A stretch of DNA of 44,414 nt, taken from positions 1 to 44,414 of the forward strand of contig CANRHM010000001.1 of NCBI GenBank assembly GCA_947630415.1. The letters run 5' to 3'. Numbering within the stretch: position 1 is the stretch's first letter; every line of letters begins with the position of its first letter. Shown piece by piece: positions 31,757-40,209 of the stretch. Under the pieces are notes generated by a model. That model was not told the DNA's origin. It saw only the letters and a program-made list of their open reading frames with translations, and searched no databases. The stretch is from an uncultured Bacilli bacterium (GTDB lineage: Bacteria; Bacillota_I; Bacilli_A; RF39; UBA660). The translations under genes were made by a program, and so were the position numbers.

Positions 31757-31878
31757 TGAAAAGAACGTATCAACCAAATAATCGTAAAAAAGCAAAAAAA
31801 CATGGTTTCTTTGCAAGAGTAAAAACAAATGTAATTAAGAAACGTAGAGCGAAAGGACGTAAGCAATTAGCAAAATAA
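31757..31878 (+). CDS. rpmH: Ribosomal protein L34, broken by a one-base shift
   Basis: Reading from ATG 31757 gives MKRTYQPNNRKKAK, a perfect L34 N-terminus, then NMVSLQE and a stop at 31820-31822. The remaining L34 sequence (HGFFARVKTN...KKRRAKGRKQLAK, stop 31876-31878) lies in the -1 frame. The break coincides with A AAA AAC at 31795-31801, in the phase of a -1 slippery heptamer. One missing A in the A6 run (real or sequencing error) or programmed frameshifting would both explain it. With the shift the product has about 40 residues, normal for L34. GGAGGTGG precedes the tandem ATGs. Strong promoter and terminator argue for an active gene. Confidence 0.85.
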
Positions 31879-31879
31879 T

Positions 31880-31906
31880 ACCACTGAGACTTTCAGTGGT
31901 TTTTTC
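31880..31906 (+). terminator. Terminator of rpmH
   Basis: ACCACTGA, a 5-nt loop, TCAGTGGT, then TTTTTT. Confidence 0.9.
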
Positions 31907-31955
31907 CTATTATAAATAGTCTTGGATCAAAAATAAAAATAAAGGGAGTGATCCA

Positions 31956-32306
31956 GTGAAAAAAGCAAATATTGTAAAAGAAAATGCTCTTTTTAATGAT
32001 ATTATAAGCACAGGGAAATGTGTAAAAAATAAAAACCTTGTCATCTATTATAATATAAATAAGGAAAAGAGATATCGCTTTGGCATATCCGTTGGTAAAA
32101 AAATAGGAAATGCCGTTACTAGGAATTATCAAAAGCGCAGAATAAGGAATATTGTGGATAATCATAAAAATCTCTATTCAAATGACTTAGATTATATTAT
32201 AATAATAAGAAGAAATGTTTTAAATGAGGACTTCATACACTTAGATGAAAGCTTCGTTCAACTGATGAATAATATTAATAAGATGAGAGAAAGGAGCACC
32301 GAATGA
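31956..32306 (+). CDS. rnpA: Ribonuclease P protein component
   Basis: A 116-residue protein cofactor of RNase P, which matures tRNA 5' ends. The RNR signature FGISVGKKIGNAVTRNYQKRRIRNI lies near residues 45-70. It starts with GTG (GGGAG seven bases upstream) and overlaps yidC by four bases. It sits right after rpmH, the universal order at bacterial origins. Confidence 0.95.
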   Translation: MKKANIVKENALFNDIISTGKCVKNKNLVIYYNINKEKRYRFGISVGKKIGNAVTRNYQKRRIRNIVDNHKNLYSNDLDYIIIIRRNVLNEDFIHLDESFVQLMNNINKMRERSTE

Positions 32307-33232
32307 AAAAAACGACAAAAAAGAAATTTATTATTTTACTACTGTTAGTATTTTTATTTACCGGATGTACTCAAACATTAAAGAATCAAGAAAATAAAGA
32401 TGTAGTTAATCCTGAAACAGGACAAAGTCTTACAGGAAATATTTTATGTCAACCAACCGATGAAAAAACAAGGGAATTGTATACCGAAGCAGGAGTTAAC
32501 TTAGACGATTATGTCGAATGTAAAAACTTTACTCCGCTTACGGGAAAAGATGATGGACTTTGGGAAACAATCTTTGTCAAACCATTAGCATTTATTATTT
32601 TGTGGATAAGTGAATTTGTAAAGAGTTCTGCATTATCGATTATAATTGTTACTTTATTGATAAGATTAGTGGTTTATCCACTTACCAATAAAGCAGCACT
32701 TCAATCGGAACTTATTAAGAAAGCTCAACCAGAATTAGATAAACTGGAAAAGAAATATGCGAATAAGAATGACCAAGAATCGTTAATGCGAAAAAGTCAA
32801 GAAATGACCTTAATCTATAAGAAATATAATATTAATCCTTTATCTGGTTGTCTCTTTGCTTTTATTCAATTACCTTTATTCTTTGCTTTCTTAGAAGCTA
32901 TTAATCGTCTACCTATCATCTTTGAAGAAACTTTCTTAGGAATGCAAATGGGAACTACTCCTTGGAATGGATTATTAAATCAACATAATTTTGTTTACTT
33001 ACTATTAGTAGTATTAATTGGTTTAACCACTTTTGTATCAATGCAAATGAATCGTACTAGTGCAGTATCTAGTGATGATCCAATGAAAAATATGACTACC
33101 ATCATGACTGTTATGATTATCATTATGTCCTTCTTTATGCCTAGTGCTTTAGGTATTTACTGGAGTGCATCTAACGTATTTACAATGATTCAGAATTTAA
33201 TTGTAAAAAGGAGTAAGAAGTTAAATGGATAA
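32303..33232 (+). CDS. yidC: Membrane protein insertase YidC/OxaA (SpoIIIJ type)
   Basis: A 309-residue lipoprotein-type YidC. The signal LLLVFLFTGC places the lipid-modified Cys at residue 21. Five TM helices follow, with the positively charged helix-2 region (LIRLVVYPLTNKAALQ) and FAFIQLPLFFAFLEAI. It inserts membrane proteins alone or with SecYEG. Overlaps rnpA by four bases and jag by eight, indicating translational coupling. Confidence 0.96.
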   Translation: MKKTTKKKFIILLLLVFLFTGCTQTLKNQENKDVVNPETGQSLTGNILCQPTDEKTRELYTEAGVNLDDYVECKNFTPLTGKDDGLWETIFVKPLAFIILWISEFVKSSALSIIIVTLLIRLVVYPLTNKAALQSELIKKAQPELDKLEKKYANKNDQESLMRKSQEMTLIYKKYNINPLSGCLFAFIQLPLFFAFLEAINRLPIIFEETFLGMQMGTTPWNGLLNQHNFVYLLLVVLIGLTTFVSMQMNRTSAVSSDDPMKNMTTIMTVMIIIMSFFMPSALGIYWSASNVFTMIQNLIVKRSKKLNG

Positions 33233-33848
33233 GAGAATTTTTACAGGAAAAACAAAAGAAGAAGCTATTAATCAAGCTTTAATTGAATTACAAGAGGAAG
33301 AAGAGAACATCTATGTTAAAGAATTAGAATCAACTAAAGGAGGATTATTTAAATCGCCTAAAGTTGAAATCGAAGTTTTTACTAAAGACGATGTCATCGA
33401 ATTTATCAAAGAATATTTACAAAAATTAGTTCATGATATGGGAATTGGTATCAATATCGAAATTAAGAAAAGAGAAAGAAATATTAATATTACGATTTTA
33501 TCAGATAACAATGCTCTATTAATTGGTAAAAATGGACGTACCATGGATGCTTTAAATGTTATTTTGAGACAAGCTATCAATGCGAAGTTTGGAATCTATT
33601 TTAACTTTGTCCTAGATGTAGGAGAATATAAAGAAAAACAACATCAAAATCTAGAACGTATGGCTAAACAAATTGCAAGAGAAGTAGCAAGAACAAAAGT
33701 TCCTGCAAAACTCGATCCAATGAATTCTTATGAACGAAGAATTGTACATAGTGCTTTAACAGATAACAAAAGAGTTTATACCGAAAGTGAAGGTACAGAA
33801 CCTAAACGTTATGTTGTTATTAAACCAAAAGAGGAAGAAGACAAATAA
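33225..33848 (+). CDS. khpB: RNA-binding protein KhpB/Jag
   Basis: A 207-residue protein with a Jag-N domain (FTGKTKEEAINQALIELQ...GGLFKSP), then a KH-like domain with LIGKNGRTMDALNVILRQA (about residues 102-120), and an R3H domain at the end (MNSYERRIVHSAL). With KhpA it binds RNA and affects cell elongation and division in Gram-positives. It ends in a hairpin (33835-33855) plus T run that overlaps the stop codon. Confidence 0.95.
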   Translation: MDKRIFTGKTKEEAINQALIELQEEEENIYVKELESTKGGLFKSPKVEIEVFTKDDVIEFIKEYLQKLVHDMGIGINIEIKKRERNINITILSDNNALLIGKNGRTMDALNVILRQAINAKFGIYFNFVLDVGEYKEKQHQNLERMAKQIAREVARTKVPAKLDPMNSYERRIVHSALTDNKRVYTESEGTEPKRYVVIKPKEEEDK

Positions 33849-33860
33849 TCTTCTTTTTTT
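33835..33860 (+). terminator. Terminator of rnpA-yidC-khpB
   Basis: AAGAAGA, a 7-nt loop, TCTTCTT, then TTTTT. The stop codon TAA is inside the loop. Confidence 0.8.
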
Positions 33861-33917
33861 ATTTTCTATTTTGTGCTATAATCAAAGTCATTACGGAGTA
33901 TATTAGGAAGTGATTTT

Positions 33918-35273
33918 ATGAACGATACCATTGTGGCTATTTCTACTGCTTTAGGCGTAGGTGCTATTTCCATTGTAAGAGTAAGTGGAAAAGACGCGAT
34001 TAAAATAGTGAATAAACAATTCAAAGGAAAAAATTTAGAAAAAGTATCTTCTCATACTATTCACTATGGCTATATTGTGGATAAAGAAGAAGTGATTGAT
34101 GAAGTTTTAGTTTCTATTATGAAAGCACCTAAGACCTTTACCAAAGAAGATGTCGTTGAAATCAATTGTCATGGTGGAATTACCACTACTAATAAAATAT
34201 TAGAATTAATGCTTACCAAAGGATGCCGTCTTGCCGAACCTGGAGAGTTCACCAAAAGAGCTTTTTTAAATGGGCGAATTGATTTAGTTAATGCCGAAGC
34301 AGTTATGGATTTAATCAATGTTAAAACAGAGACAGCTCGAAAAGGTGCTATTCATGCACTTGAAGGACATATTAGTAAATATATTCGTGATTTAAGACAA
34401 GAAATACTAGAGATTTTAGCTTCGATTGAAGTAAATATTGATTATCCAGAATACGAAGATATTGAAATTATGACCAATCAAAAATTAGTACCAAAAATCA
34501 AAAAAGTTAAAGAGTCTTTAAAGCAAATTATTGAAAAGAGTGAACATAGTCAAATTTTAAAAGAAGGTATTAAAACCGTTATAGTAGGTAGGCCAAATGT
34601 TGGAAAAAGTAGTTTACTTAATCATTTAATTAATGAAGATAAAGCCATTGTTACGGATATTGAAGGAACTACAAGAGATATTGTCGAAGGTGAAATTAAT
34701 CTAGATGGTATTCCTTTATCCTTAATCGATACAGCAGGAATTAGGACCACCGATAATATTATTGAAAAAATAGGTGTTGATAAAAGTATTCATTTAATCG
34801 AAGAAGCGGATTTAGTTATTGTTGTTTTAAATAACAATGAACCTTTAACTAAAGAAGATCAAGAAATATTAGATAAAGTCCAAAATAAAACTGTTATCGT
34901 GGCTGTTAATAAAATTGATTTAGAAAATAAATTGGATATGAAAAAATTAGAAGACTATCCATTAATTCAAATGAGTGTATCCGAAAACAAAGGAATCGAA
35001 GAATTAAAAAATAAAATAAAAGAATTATTTCATCTATCCAAAATTACGCAAGGTGATTATAATTATTTATCGAATGTACGACAAATTGCCCTTGCTAAAG
35101 AATCTTTATCTATATTAGATGAAGTGGAACAAGGAATTGCTGATGAAATGCCTATCGATATGGTTGAAATTGATTTAAAAAGAGCTTGGGATAAATTAGG
35201 AGAAATTATAGGGGAGACTTATACCGAAGAATTACTAGATCAACTCTTTAGTCAGTTCTGTTTAGGTAAGTAA
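33918..35273 (+). CDS. mnmE: tRNA U34 modification GTPase MnmE
   Basis: This 451-residue GTPase, with MnmG, installs the 5-carboxymethylaminomethyl group on wobble uridines. An N-terminal folate-binding domain (EPGEFTKRAFLNGRIDL) and helical domain enclose a G domain. G1 is GRPNVGKSSLLN (about residue 224), G3 DTAGI and G4 NKID. The C-terminus FSQFCLGK has the conserved Cys. A TGCTATAAT extended -10 (about 33874-33882) is the likely promoter. Confidence 0.97.
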   Translation: MNDTIVAISTALGVGAISIVRVSGKDAIKIVNKQFKGKNLEKVSSHTIHYGYIVDKEEVIDEVLVSIMKAPKTFTKEDVVEINCHGGITTTNKILELMLTKGCRLAEPGEFTKRAFLNGRIDLVNAEAVMDLINVKTETARKGAIHALEGHISKYIRDLRQEILEILASIEVNIDYPEYEDIEIMTNQKLVPKIKKVKESLKQIIEKSEHSQILKEGIKTVIVGRPNVGKSSLLNHLINEDKAIVTDIEGTTRDIVEGEINLDGIPLSLIDTAGIRTTDNIIEKIGVDKSIHLIEEADLVIVVLNNNEPLTKEDQEILDKVQNKTVIVAVNKIDLENKLDMKKLEDYPLIQMSVSENKGIEELKNKIKELFHLSKITQGDYNYLSNVRQIALAKESLSILDEVEQGIADEMPIDMVEIDLKRAWDKLGEIIGETYTEELLDQLFSQFCLGK

Positions 35274-35276
35274 ATT

Positions 35277-35290
35277 ATTTCCCGGGAAAT
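35277..35290. other. Noc binding site 4 (exact consensus) between mnmE and mnmG
   Basis: ATTTCCCGGGAAAT at the centre of a 24-bp perfect palindrome (35272-35295), starting at the mnmE stop. It is about 2 kb before the end of mnmG and 2.7 kb from noc. Confidence 0.88.
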
Positions 35291-35317
35291 AATTTTAGTT
35301 CAAAAAAGGAAGTGAAA

Positions 35318-37174
35318 ATGATGCAATACGATATTATAGTAGTAGGGGGAGGACATGCTGGATGTGAAGCCTCTTTAGCTTCTGCTAGATTAGGTAATAA
35401 AACTTTATTAGTTACAGGAAATATAAAAAATATTGCCGATATGCCTTGTAATCCTTCAATTGGAGGACCTGCCAAAGGAATTATTGTTCGTGAAATTGAT
35501 GCTTTAGGGGGAGAAATGGCGAATAATATCGACCATAGTTCACTTCAAATGAAAATGCTCAATACGAAAAAAGGTCCTGCTGTTCAAGCTTTACGTGCTC
35601 AAGGAGATAAAATCACGTATCCGAAAGCTATGTTAGAAACATTAAAAAGTACTAAAAACTTAGAAATAAAAGAATCTCTTGTGGAACATCTTAAGGTAGA
35701 AGATCAAAAAATTAAAGGAGTCATTCTAGAAGATGGAAAATTTATTGAGAGTAAAGCCGTTATTCTAACAACAGGTACTTATTTAAAAGGTATGGTTTTG
35801 GTAGGAAGTAAGAAGACTCCAAGTGGTCCTCATGGAGAACGTGATGTTAAATTTTTAAGTGATGATTTAAGAAATTTAGGATTTACTATTCAACGTTTAA
35901 AAACAGGAACTCCACCAAGATTAGAGAAAGATAGTATTGATTTTTCGAAAACACAATTAGAACCAGGGGACGATACAACATATGCTTTTTCTTTCGATAA
36001 TGAACCTATGTATCAAAAAGAAGATCAAGTGCCTTGTCATTTAGTTTATTCGAACCAAAAGACCCATGAAATTATTCGTGCTCATTTAAAAGAGTCGAGT
36101 ATGTATGGAGGTTATGTAGAAGGAATAGGTCCAAGATATTGTCCTTCGATTGAAGATAAGGTTGTGCGTTTTGCCGATAAAGAACGTCATCAATTATTTT
36201 TAGAGCCAGAGAGTTTGTATTATGATGATATCTATTTACAAGGATTTTCTACTAGTATGCCTCATGAAGTGCAAGAAGAAATGGTTCATAGTATTGTAGG
36301 ATTAGAACATGCAAAAATTAAAAAATATGCCTATGCTATCGAATATGACGCCATTGATCCAACGCAATTAAAACAATCGCTTGAAACGAAAGTTGTAGAA
36401 AACTTATTCACAGCAGGTCAAATCAATGGAACAAGTGGATACGAAGAAGCAGCAGGGCAAGGTTTAATAGCAGGAATCAATGCTTCCCTAAAACTTCAAG
36501 GAAAAGATCCTCTTATTTTAAAAAGAAATGAAGCTTATATCGGTGTGCTTATTGATGACTTAGTAACGAAAGGAACCAAAGAACCTTATCGAATGCTTAC
36601 TTCAAGAGCGGAATATAGACTTTTGTTAAGACATGATAATGCCGATTTAAGACTACGTGAATATGGACACCAAATAGGTCTTATTAATGAAGAAAAATAT
36701 CAACGTTTTCAAAAAAAGAAACAACAGATTGAAGAAGTTATTAACTTATTAAAAGAATATAAGATAACCCCTAAAAAAGAAGTAAATGAGTACTTAGAAA
36801 AAGTAGGATCTACTCCTTTATTAGATGGAATGTATCTCTATGATTTATTAAAGCGACCAGAAATTACTTGTAAAGAAATAGAACATTTTATTACTTTAGA
36901 TTATCCTAAAGAAGTTCTTGATCAAGTAGAGATTCAAATTCGTTATGCAGGTTATATTGAAAAAGCCAATAAAGAAGCTGAAAAAATGCTATCACTTGAA
37001 AATATTAAAATACCAGTAGATATTGATTATAAAAAGATCAAAAACTTGGCTCATGAAGCCTTACAAAAATTAATGGATATTAGACCAACTTCTATTGGAC
37101 AAGCTTCTCGTATTAGTGGAGTTAATCCATCTGATATCGCGATTTTAAGTGTTTATTTAAAAAAACAGGGGTGA
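35318..37174 (+). CDS. mnmG: tRNA uridine-5-carboxymethylaminomethyl enzyme MnmG (GidA)
   Basis: A 618-residue FAD enzyme, the partner of MnmE. The FAD-binding GGGHAGCEASLASARLG is at the N-terminus, then CNPSIGGPAKGIIVREIDALGG, with TGTYLKGMVLVG and the Cys-bearing PRYCPSIEDK. The C-terminal helical domain binds MnmE. AGGA before ATG 35318 (start MMQYD) favours this over a GTG six bases earlier. The stop is UGA and overlaps the rsmG binding site. Confidence 0.97.
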   Translation: MMQYDIIVVGGGHAGCEASLASARLGNKTLLVTGNIKNIADMPCNPSIGGPAKGIIVREIDALGGEMANNIDHSSLQMKMLNTKKGPAVQALRAQGDKITYPKAMLETLKSTKNLEIKESLVEHLKVEDQKIKGVILEDGKFIESKAVILTTGTYLKGMVLVGSKKTPSGPHGERDVKFLSDDLRNLGFTIQRLKTGTPPRLEKDSIDFSKTQLEPGDDTTYAFSFDNEPMYQKEDQVPCHLVYSNQKTHEIIRAHLKESSMYGGYVEGIGPRYCPSIEDKVVRFADKERHQLFLEPESLYYDDIYLQGFSTSMPHEVQEEMVHSIVGLEHAKIKKYAYAIEYDAIDPTQLKQSLETKVVENLFTAGQINGTSGYEEAAGQGLIAGINASLKLQGKDPLILKRNEAYIGVLIDDLVTKGTKEPYRMLTSRAEYRLLLRHDNADLRLREYGHQIGLINEEKYQRFQKKKQQIEEVINLLKEYKITPKKEVNEYLEKVGSTPLLDGMYLYDLLKRPEITCKEIEHFITLDYPKEVLDQVEIQIRYAGYIEKANKEAEKMLSLENIKIPVDIDYKKIKNLAHEALQKLMDIRPTSIGQASRISGVNPSDIAILSVYLKKQG

Positions 37175-37178
37175 TACT

Positions 37179-37883
37179 TTGAACTTACAAGAATTTATAG
37201 AAGAAGTGCGCCTTCTTGGAATTGAACTAAATGAAAAACAATTGCAACAATTAGAAGAGTACTATGAACTTTTAATTACCTGGAATGAAAAAATAAATCT
37301 AACTCGAATTACAGAAAAAGAGGACGTCTATTTAAAACACTTTTACGATAGTATAACCTTGGTTAAAGCCATCGATTTAAATAAAGTACAAAATCTTTGT
37401 GATATAGGTACAGGTGCAGGTTTTCCAGGACTCGTTTTAAAAATTGTTTTTCCAAATTTAAAAGTAACTCTAATTGATGCTTTAAATAAACGAATTATCT
37501 TTTTAAATGAAGTAATTCAAAAATTAGGACTTAAAGATATTGAAGCCATTCATGAAAGAGGAGAAGATTTTGCAAGAAAAAAACGTGAATCTTACGACGT
37601 TGTAACAGCAAGAGCCGTAAAAGAACTACGTATTATTATGGAAATTTGTATTCCTTTAGTTAAAGAACAAGGCTACTTTATTCCGATGAAAGCTAATGTC
37701 GAAGAAGAAATAACATCAGCAAAAGGTGCTTTTGAAAAATTAGACTGTACCTTAGAAGAAAAAATAACGTTTACTTTACCGAAAGAAGAAAGTCTTCGAA
37801 CATTATTAAAAATAAAGAAAGAAAAAAAGACTTCTATGAAATATCCTAGGAGCAACGATAAAATCGAAAAAATAGCATTGTAA
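37179..37883 (+). CDS. rsmG: 16S rRNA (guanine-527-N7)-methyltransferase
   Basis: A 234-residue SAM-dependent methyltransferase (GidB). SAM motif is CDIGTGAGFPGLVLKI near residue 70, and NEKINLTRIT near residue 37 is characteristic. DVVTARAV is also conserved. It starts at TTG with AGGGGTGA just upstream, and no ATG lies nearby. Loss of this enzyme gives low-level streptomycin resistance in several bacteria. It lies four bases after mnmG. Confidence 0.96.
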   Translation: MNLQEFIEEVRLLGIELNEKQLQQLEEYYELLITWNEKINLTRITEKEDVYLKHFYDSITLVKAIDLNKVQNLCDIGTGAGFPGLVLKIVFPNLKVTLIDALNKRIIFLNEVIQKLGLKDIEAIHERGEDFARKKRESYDVVTARAVKELRIIMEICIPLVKEQGYFIPMKANVEEEITSAKGAFEKLDCTLEEKITFTLPKEESLRTLLKIKKEKKTSMKYPRSNDKIEKIAL

Positions 37884-37951
37884 AAAAAAAGAAAATCAAG
37901 TATAATGATACCATAGGGAAAATAAAAAGAATAAAAAGTGAGGTAATAATT

Positions 37952-39304
37952 ATGGATATGGAGAAAGAAATTGTCGATTTATTAGTGGATGATATTATCC
38001 CAAACCGCTTTCAACCTCGTGAAGTTTTTGATGAAAAAGCTTTACAAGAATTAGCCGCATCCATAAAAGAACATGGGGTTATTCAACCGATTATTGTTCG
38101 TAAAATCAATGATAAGTATGAAATCATCGCAGGAGAGCGAAGATATAAAGCATCGATTATGGCTGGACTTAATAAAATTCCTGCAATCATCCGTAATTTA
38201 GATGATAAAGAAAGTTCTAAAGTTGCCTTACTTGAAAACTTACAAAGAAAAGATTTAAGTGCGATTGAAGAAGCAAGAACCTATCAAAAAATTCTAGACC
38301 TAGATAATATGACGCAAGAAGAATTAGGAAAAACAATGGGTAAGAGTCAAGCGGCTGTTGCTAATAAATTACGTTTACTTGCTTTACCAGATGAAGTTCA
38401 AGAAGCTTTATTAAATAATAAGATTTCAGAACGTCATGCAAGAAGTTTATTAAATGTAAGTGATAAAGAAAAGCAAATTGAGTTATTGAATAAAATTATT
38501 GAAAATAAAATGACGGTTCGTGATTTAGAAACTGAAATAAAAGCACTTAATGGAAATCCAACGGAGCCTACATTAATTATTGAAGAACCACCTCAAGCTA
38601 AAGAAGCAAGTTCTTTCATAACTATTCCAGATATGAATCCAGAATTAAAAACGGATAATCCAAGTACTCCTTTAGTGGATGAAATAAAAACTACCTTACC
38701 AGAGGCACCTGTTGAAACTAATCCTAGTAGGACTGTAGATTCATTAGTAGCACCAACCACTCAAAGTGAAGCATCTCCAGTAGAAAGTAACCATGAAGCA
38801 ACTTCTAATTTCCGGTTTATTCCTACTTTTGAAGAGGATAAAGAAGTAGAAGTTGAATCTGCACCTGCACCTAAAGTAGAAACGACTCCTAACTTTGATT
38901 TCTTAGCCAATACAACTATCCAATCGAGTGATGATTCTACAGAGGGAGGTACTACTTCTAGTGTTACACCTTCGTTACCACCAAAAGATGATATCGAAAG
39001 TCTAGAAGATGAACCTAAAAATCCTGAACCATATCAACCATTTACCAATACAGCAAACCTACTTAACGAATTTCATATGAAAAATGAAAATAAAGAGGTA
39101 GAACCTATTTCATCAACGATTCAAACACCTATCTCATTTGAAGCTGAAACACCAGTAAATGAAATTCCAAATTTAAGAACTGCTATCAATACCATTCGTG
39201 ATTTAGCTAAAAAATTAGAAGATAACGGATTTGTAGTCAACCTTGATGAAATGGATTTTGAAAATAAATATCAAATTAATATCAGTATTGATAAAAATAA
39301 ATAA
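37952..39304 (+). CDS. noc: Nucleoid occlusion protein Noc with long disordered linker
   Basis: A 450-residue ParB-family CTPase. The CTP motif GERRYKAS is at residues 61-68 and the helix-turn-helix spans about 121-143. The recognition helix KSQAAVANKL has Q133 and K139, as in Noc of Bacillus (GQSTIANKL), instead of the Arg of ParB. The C-terminal dimerisation domain (409-450, RTAINTIRD...) aligns with Bacillus Noc. Two oddities: about 200 residues (201-408) of Pro/Ser/Thr/Glu-rich linker are inserted, making it 167 residues longer than Bacillus Noc. The N-terminal amphipathic membrane-targeting helix (MKHSFSRFFGLG in Bacillus) is missing. Located between rsmG and parA, as in Bacillus. Confidence 0.92.
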   Translation: MDMEKEIVDLLVDDIIPNRFQPREVFDEKALQELAASIKEHGVIQPIIVRKINDKYEIIAGERRYKASIMAGLNKIPAIIRNLDDKESSKVALLENLQRKDLSAIEEARTYQKILDLDNMTQEELGKTMGKSQAAVANKLRLLALPDEVQEALLNNKISERHARSLLNVSDKEKQIELLNKIIENKMTVRDLETEIKALNGNPTEPTLIIEEPPQAKEASSFITIPDMNPELKTDNPSTPLVDEIKTTLPEAPVETNPSRTVDSLVAPTTQSEASPVESNHEATSNFRFIPTFEEDKEVEVESAPAPKVETTPNFDFLANTTIQSSDDSTEGGTTSSVTPSLPPKDDIESLEDEPKNPEPYQPFTNTANLLNEFHMKNENKEVEPISSTIQTPISFEAETPVNEIPNLRTAINTIRDLAKKLEDNGFVVNLDEMDFENKYQINISIDKNK

Positions 39305-39305
39305 G

Positions 39306-39328
39306 AGATTCTTACGAATCTTTTTTTT
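39306..39328 (+). terminator. Terminator of noc
   Basis: AGATTC-TTAC-GAATCT followed by TTTTTTT. Confidence 0.8.
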
Positions 39329-39381
39329 GAAAATAAAATCAAAAAAAGGAGGGAAAAGCATTTCCTAAAATGACAAATTTT

Positions 39382-39389
39382 GATACAAT
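39382..39389 (+). promoter_or_regulatory. Extended -10 promoter of parA-parB
   Basis: TGATACAAT (TG at 39381-39382, TACAAT at 39384-39389) 32 bp before the parA start. The -35 region is weak. Confidence 0.45.
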
Positions 39390-39420
39390 AGAGATACGTA
39401 AAAAGAAAAGGTGATCATAG

Positions 39421-40209
39421 ATGGGAAAGATAATAGCATTAGTTAATCAAAAAGGTGGCGTAGGAAAAACAACAACAAGCATTAATCTTTCTGCATCACT
39501 TGCTCTATTAGGTAAAAAAGTTTTGATGATCGATTTAGATCCTCAAGGAAATGCTACTACGGGAGTAGGAATTAACAAAGGTGATATTACCAAAAGCGTT
39601 TATGATGTTCTTACTCAAAAATGTCCCATTCAAGAAGCTATTAAGAAAACAAAATACAAAAATTTATCGATTTTACCAGCCACTATAAATTTAGCTGGAG
39701 TCGATATTGAATTATTGGAAAAAAGCAAAGAAGAGCCTGGTTTTGCCAAAGGAATGCCTTTAAAAAATGCTCTTCAACCAGTTATCGATGAATATAATTA
39801 TATTATTATTGATTGTCCACCTTCATTAGGACTCATTACAACAAATGCTCTAACCGCTGCGAACTCGGTTATTATTCCGGTACAATGTGAATTCTTTGCA
39901 CTAGAAGGAATTACCCAATTATTGAAAACGATTATGTTAGCACAAAAGAATCTTAATCCTAACTTAAATATTGAAGGGGTTCTATTAACAATGTTAGATT
40001 CTAGAACAAATCTAGGAATCGAAGTAGTAGAAGAAATAAGAAAATATTTTAAAGAACGTGTTTACAATACGATTATTCCAAGATTGGTTCGCTTAACCGA
40101 AGCCCCATCGCATGGAAAACCGATTATTGCATATGATCCAAAAAGTAGAGGATCAGAAGCGTATCTCAATTTAGCAAAGGAAGTGATTGAACGAAATGGA
40201 AACATCTAA
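39421..40209 (+). CDS. parA: Chromosome partitioning ATPase ParA (Soj)
   Basis: A 262-residue deviant Walker ATPase. The P-loop NQKGGVGKTTTSINLSASL has the signature lysine. DLDPQGNATTGVG and IIIDCPPSLGLIT complete the site. It acts with ParB in origin segregation and, in Bacillus, regulates DnaA directly, so its place at oriC is meaningful. AAAGGTGAT precedes the ATG. The parB start lies inside its 3' end. Confidence 0.97.
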   Translation: MGKIIALVNQKGGVGKTTTSINLSASLALLGKKVLMIDLDPQGNATTGVGINKGDITKSVYDVLTQKCPIQEAIKKTKYKNLSILPATINLAGVDIELLEKSKEEPGFAKGMPLKNALQPVIDEYNYIIIDCPPSLGLITTNALTAANSVIIPVQCEFFALEGITQLLKTIMLAQKNLNPNLNIEGVLLTMLDSRTNLGIEVVEEIRKYFKERVYNTIIPRLVRLTEAPSHGKPIIAYDPKSRGSEAYLNLAKEVIERNGNI

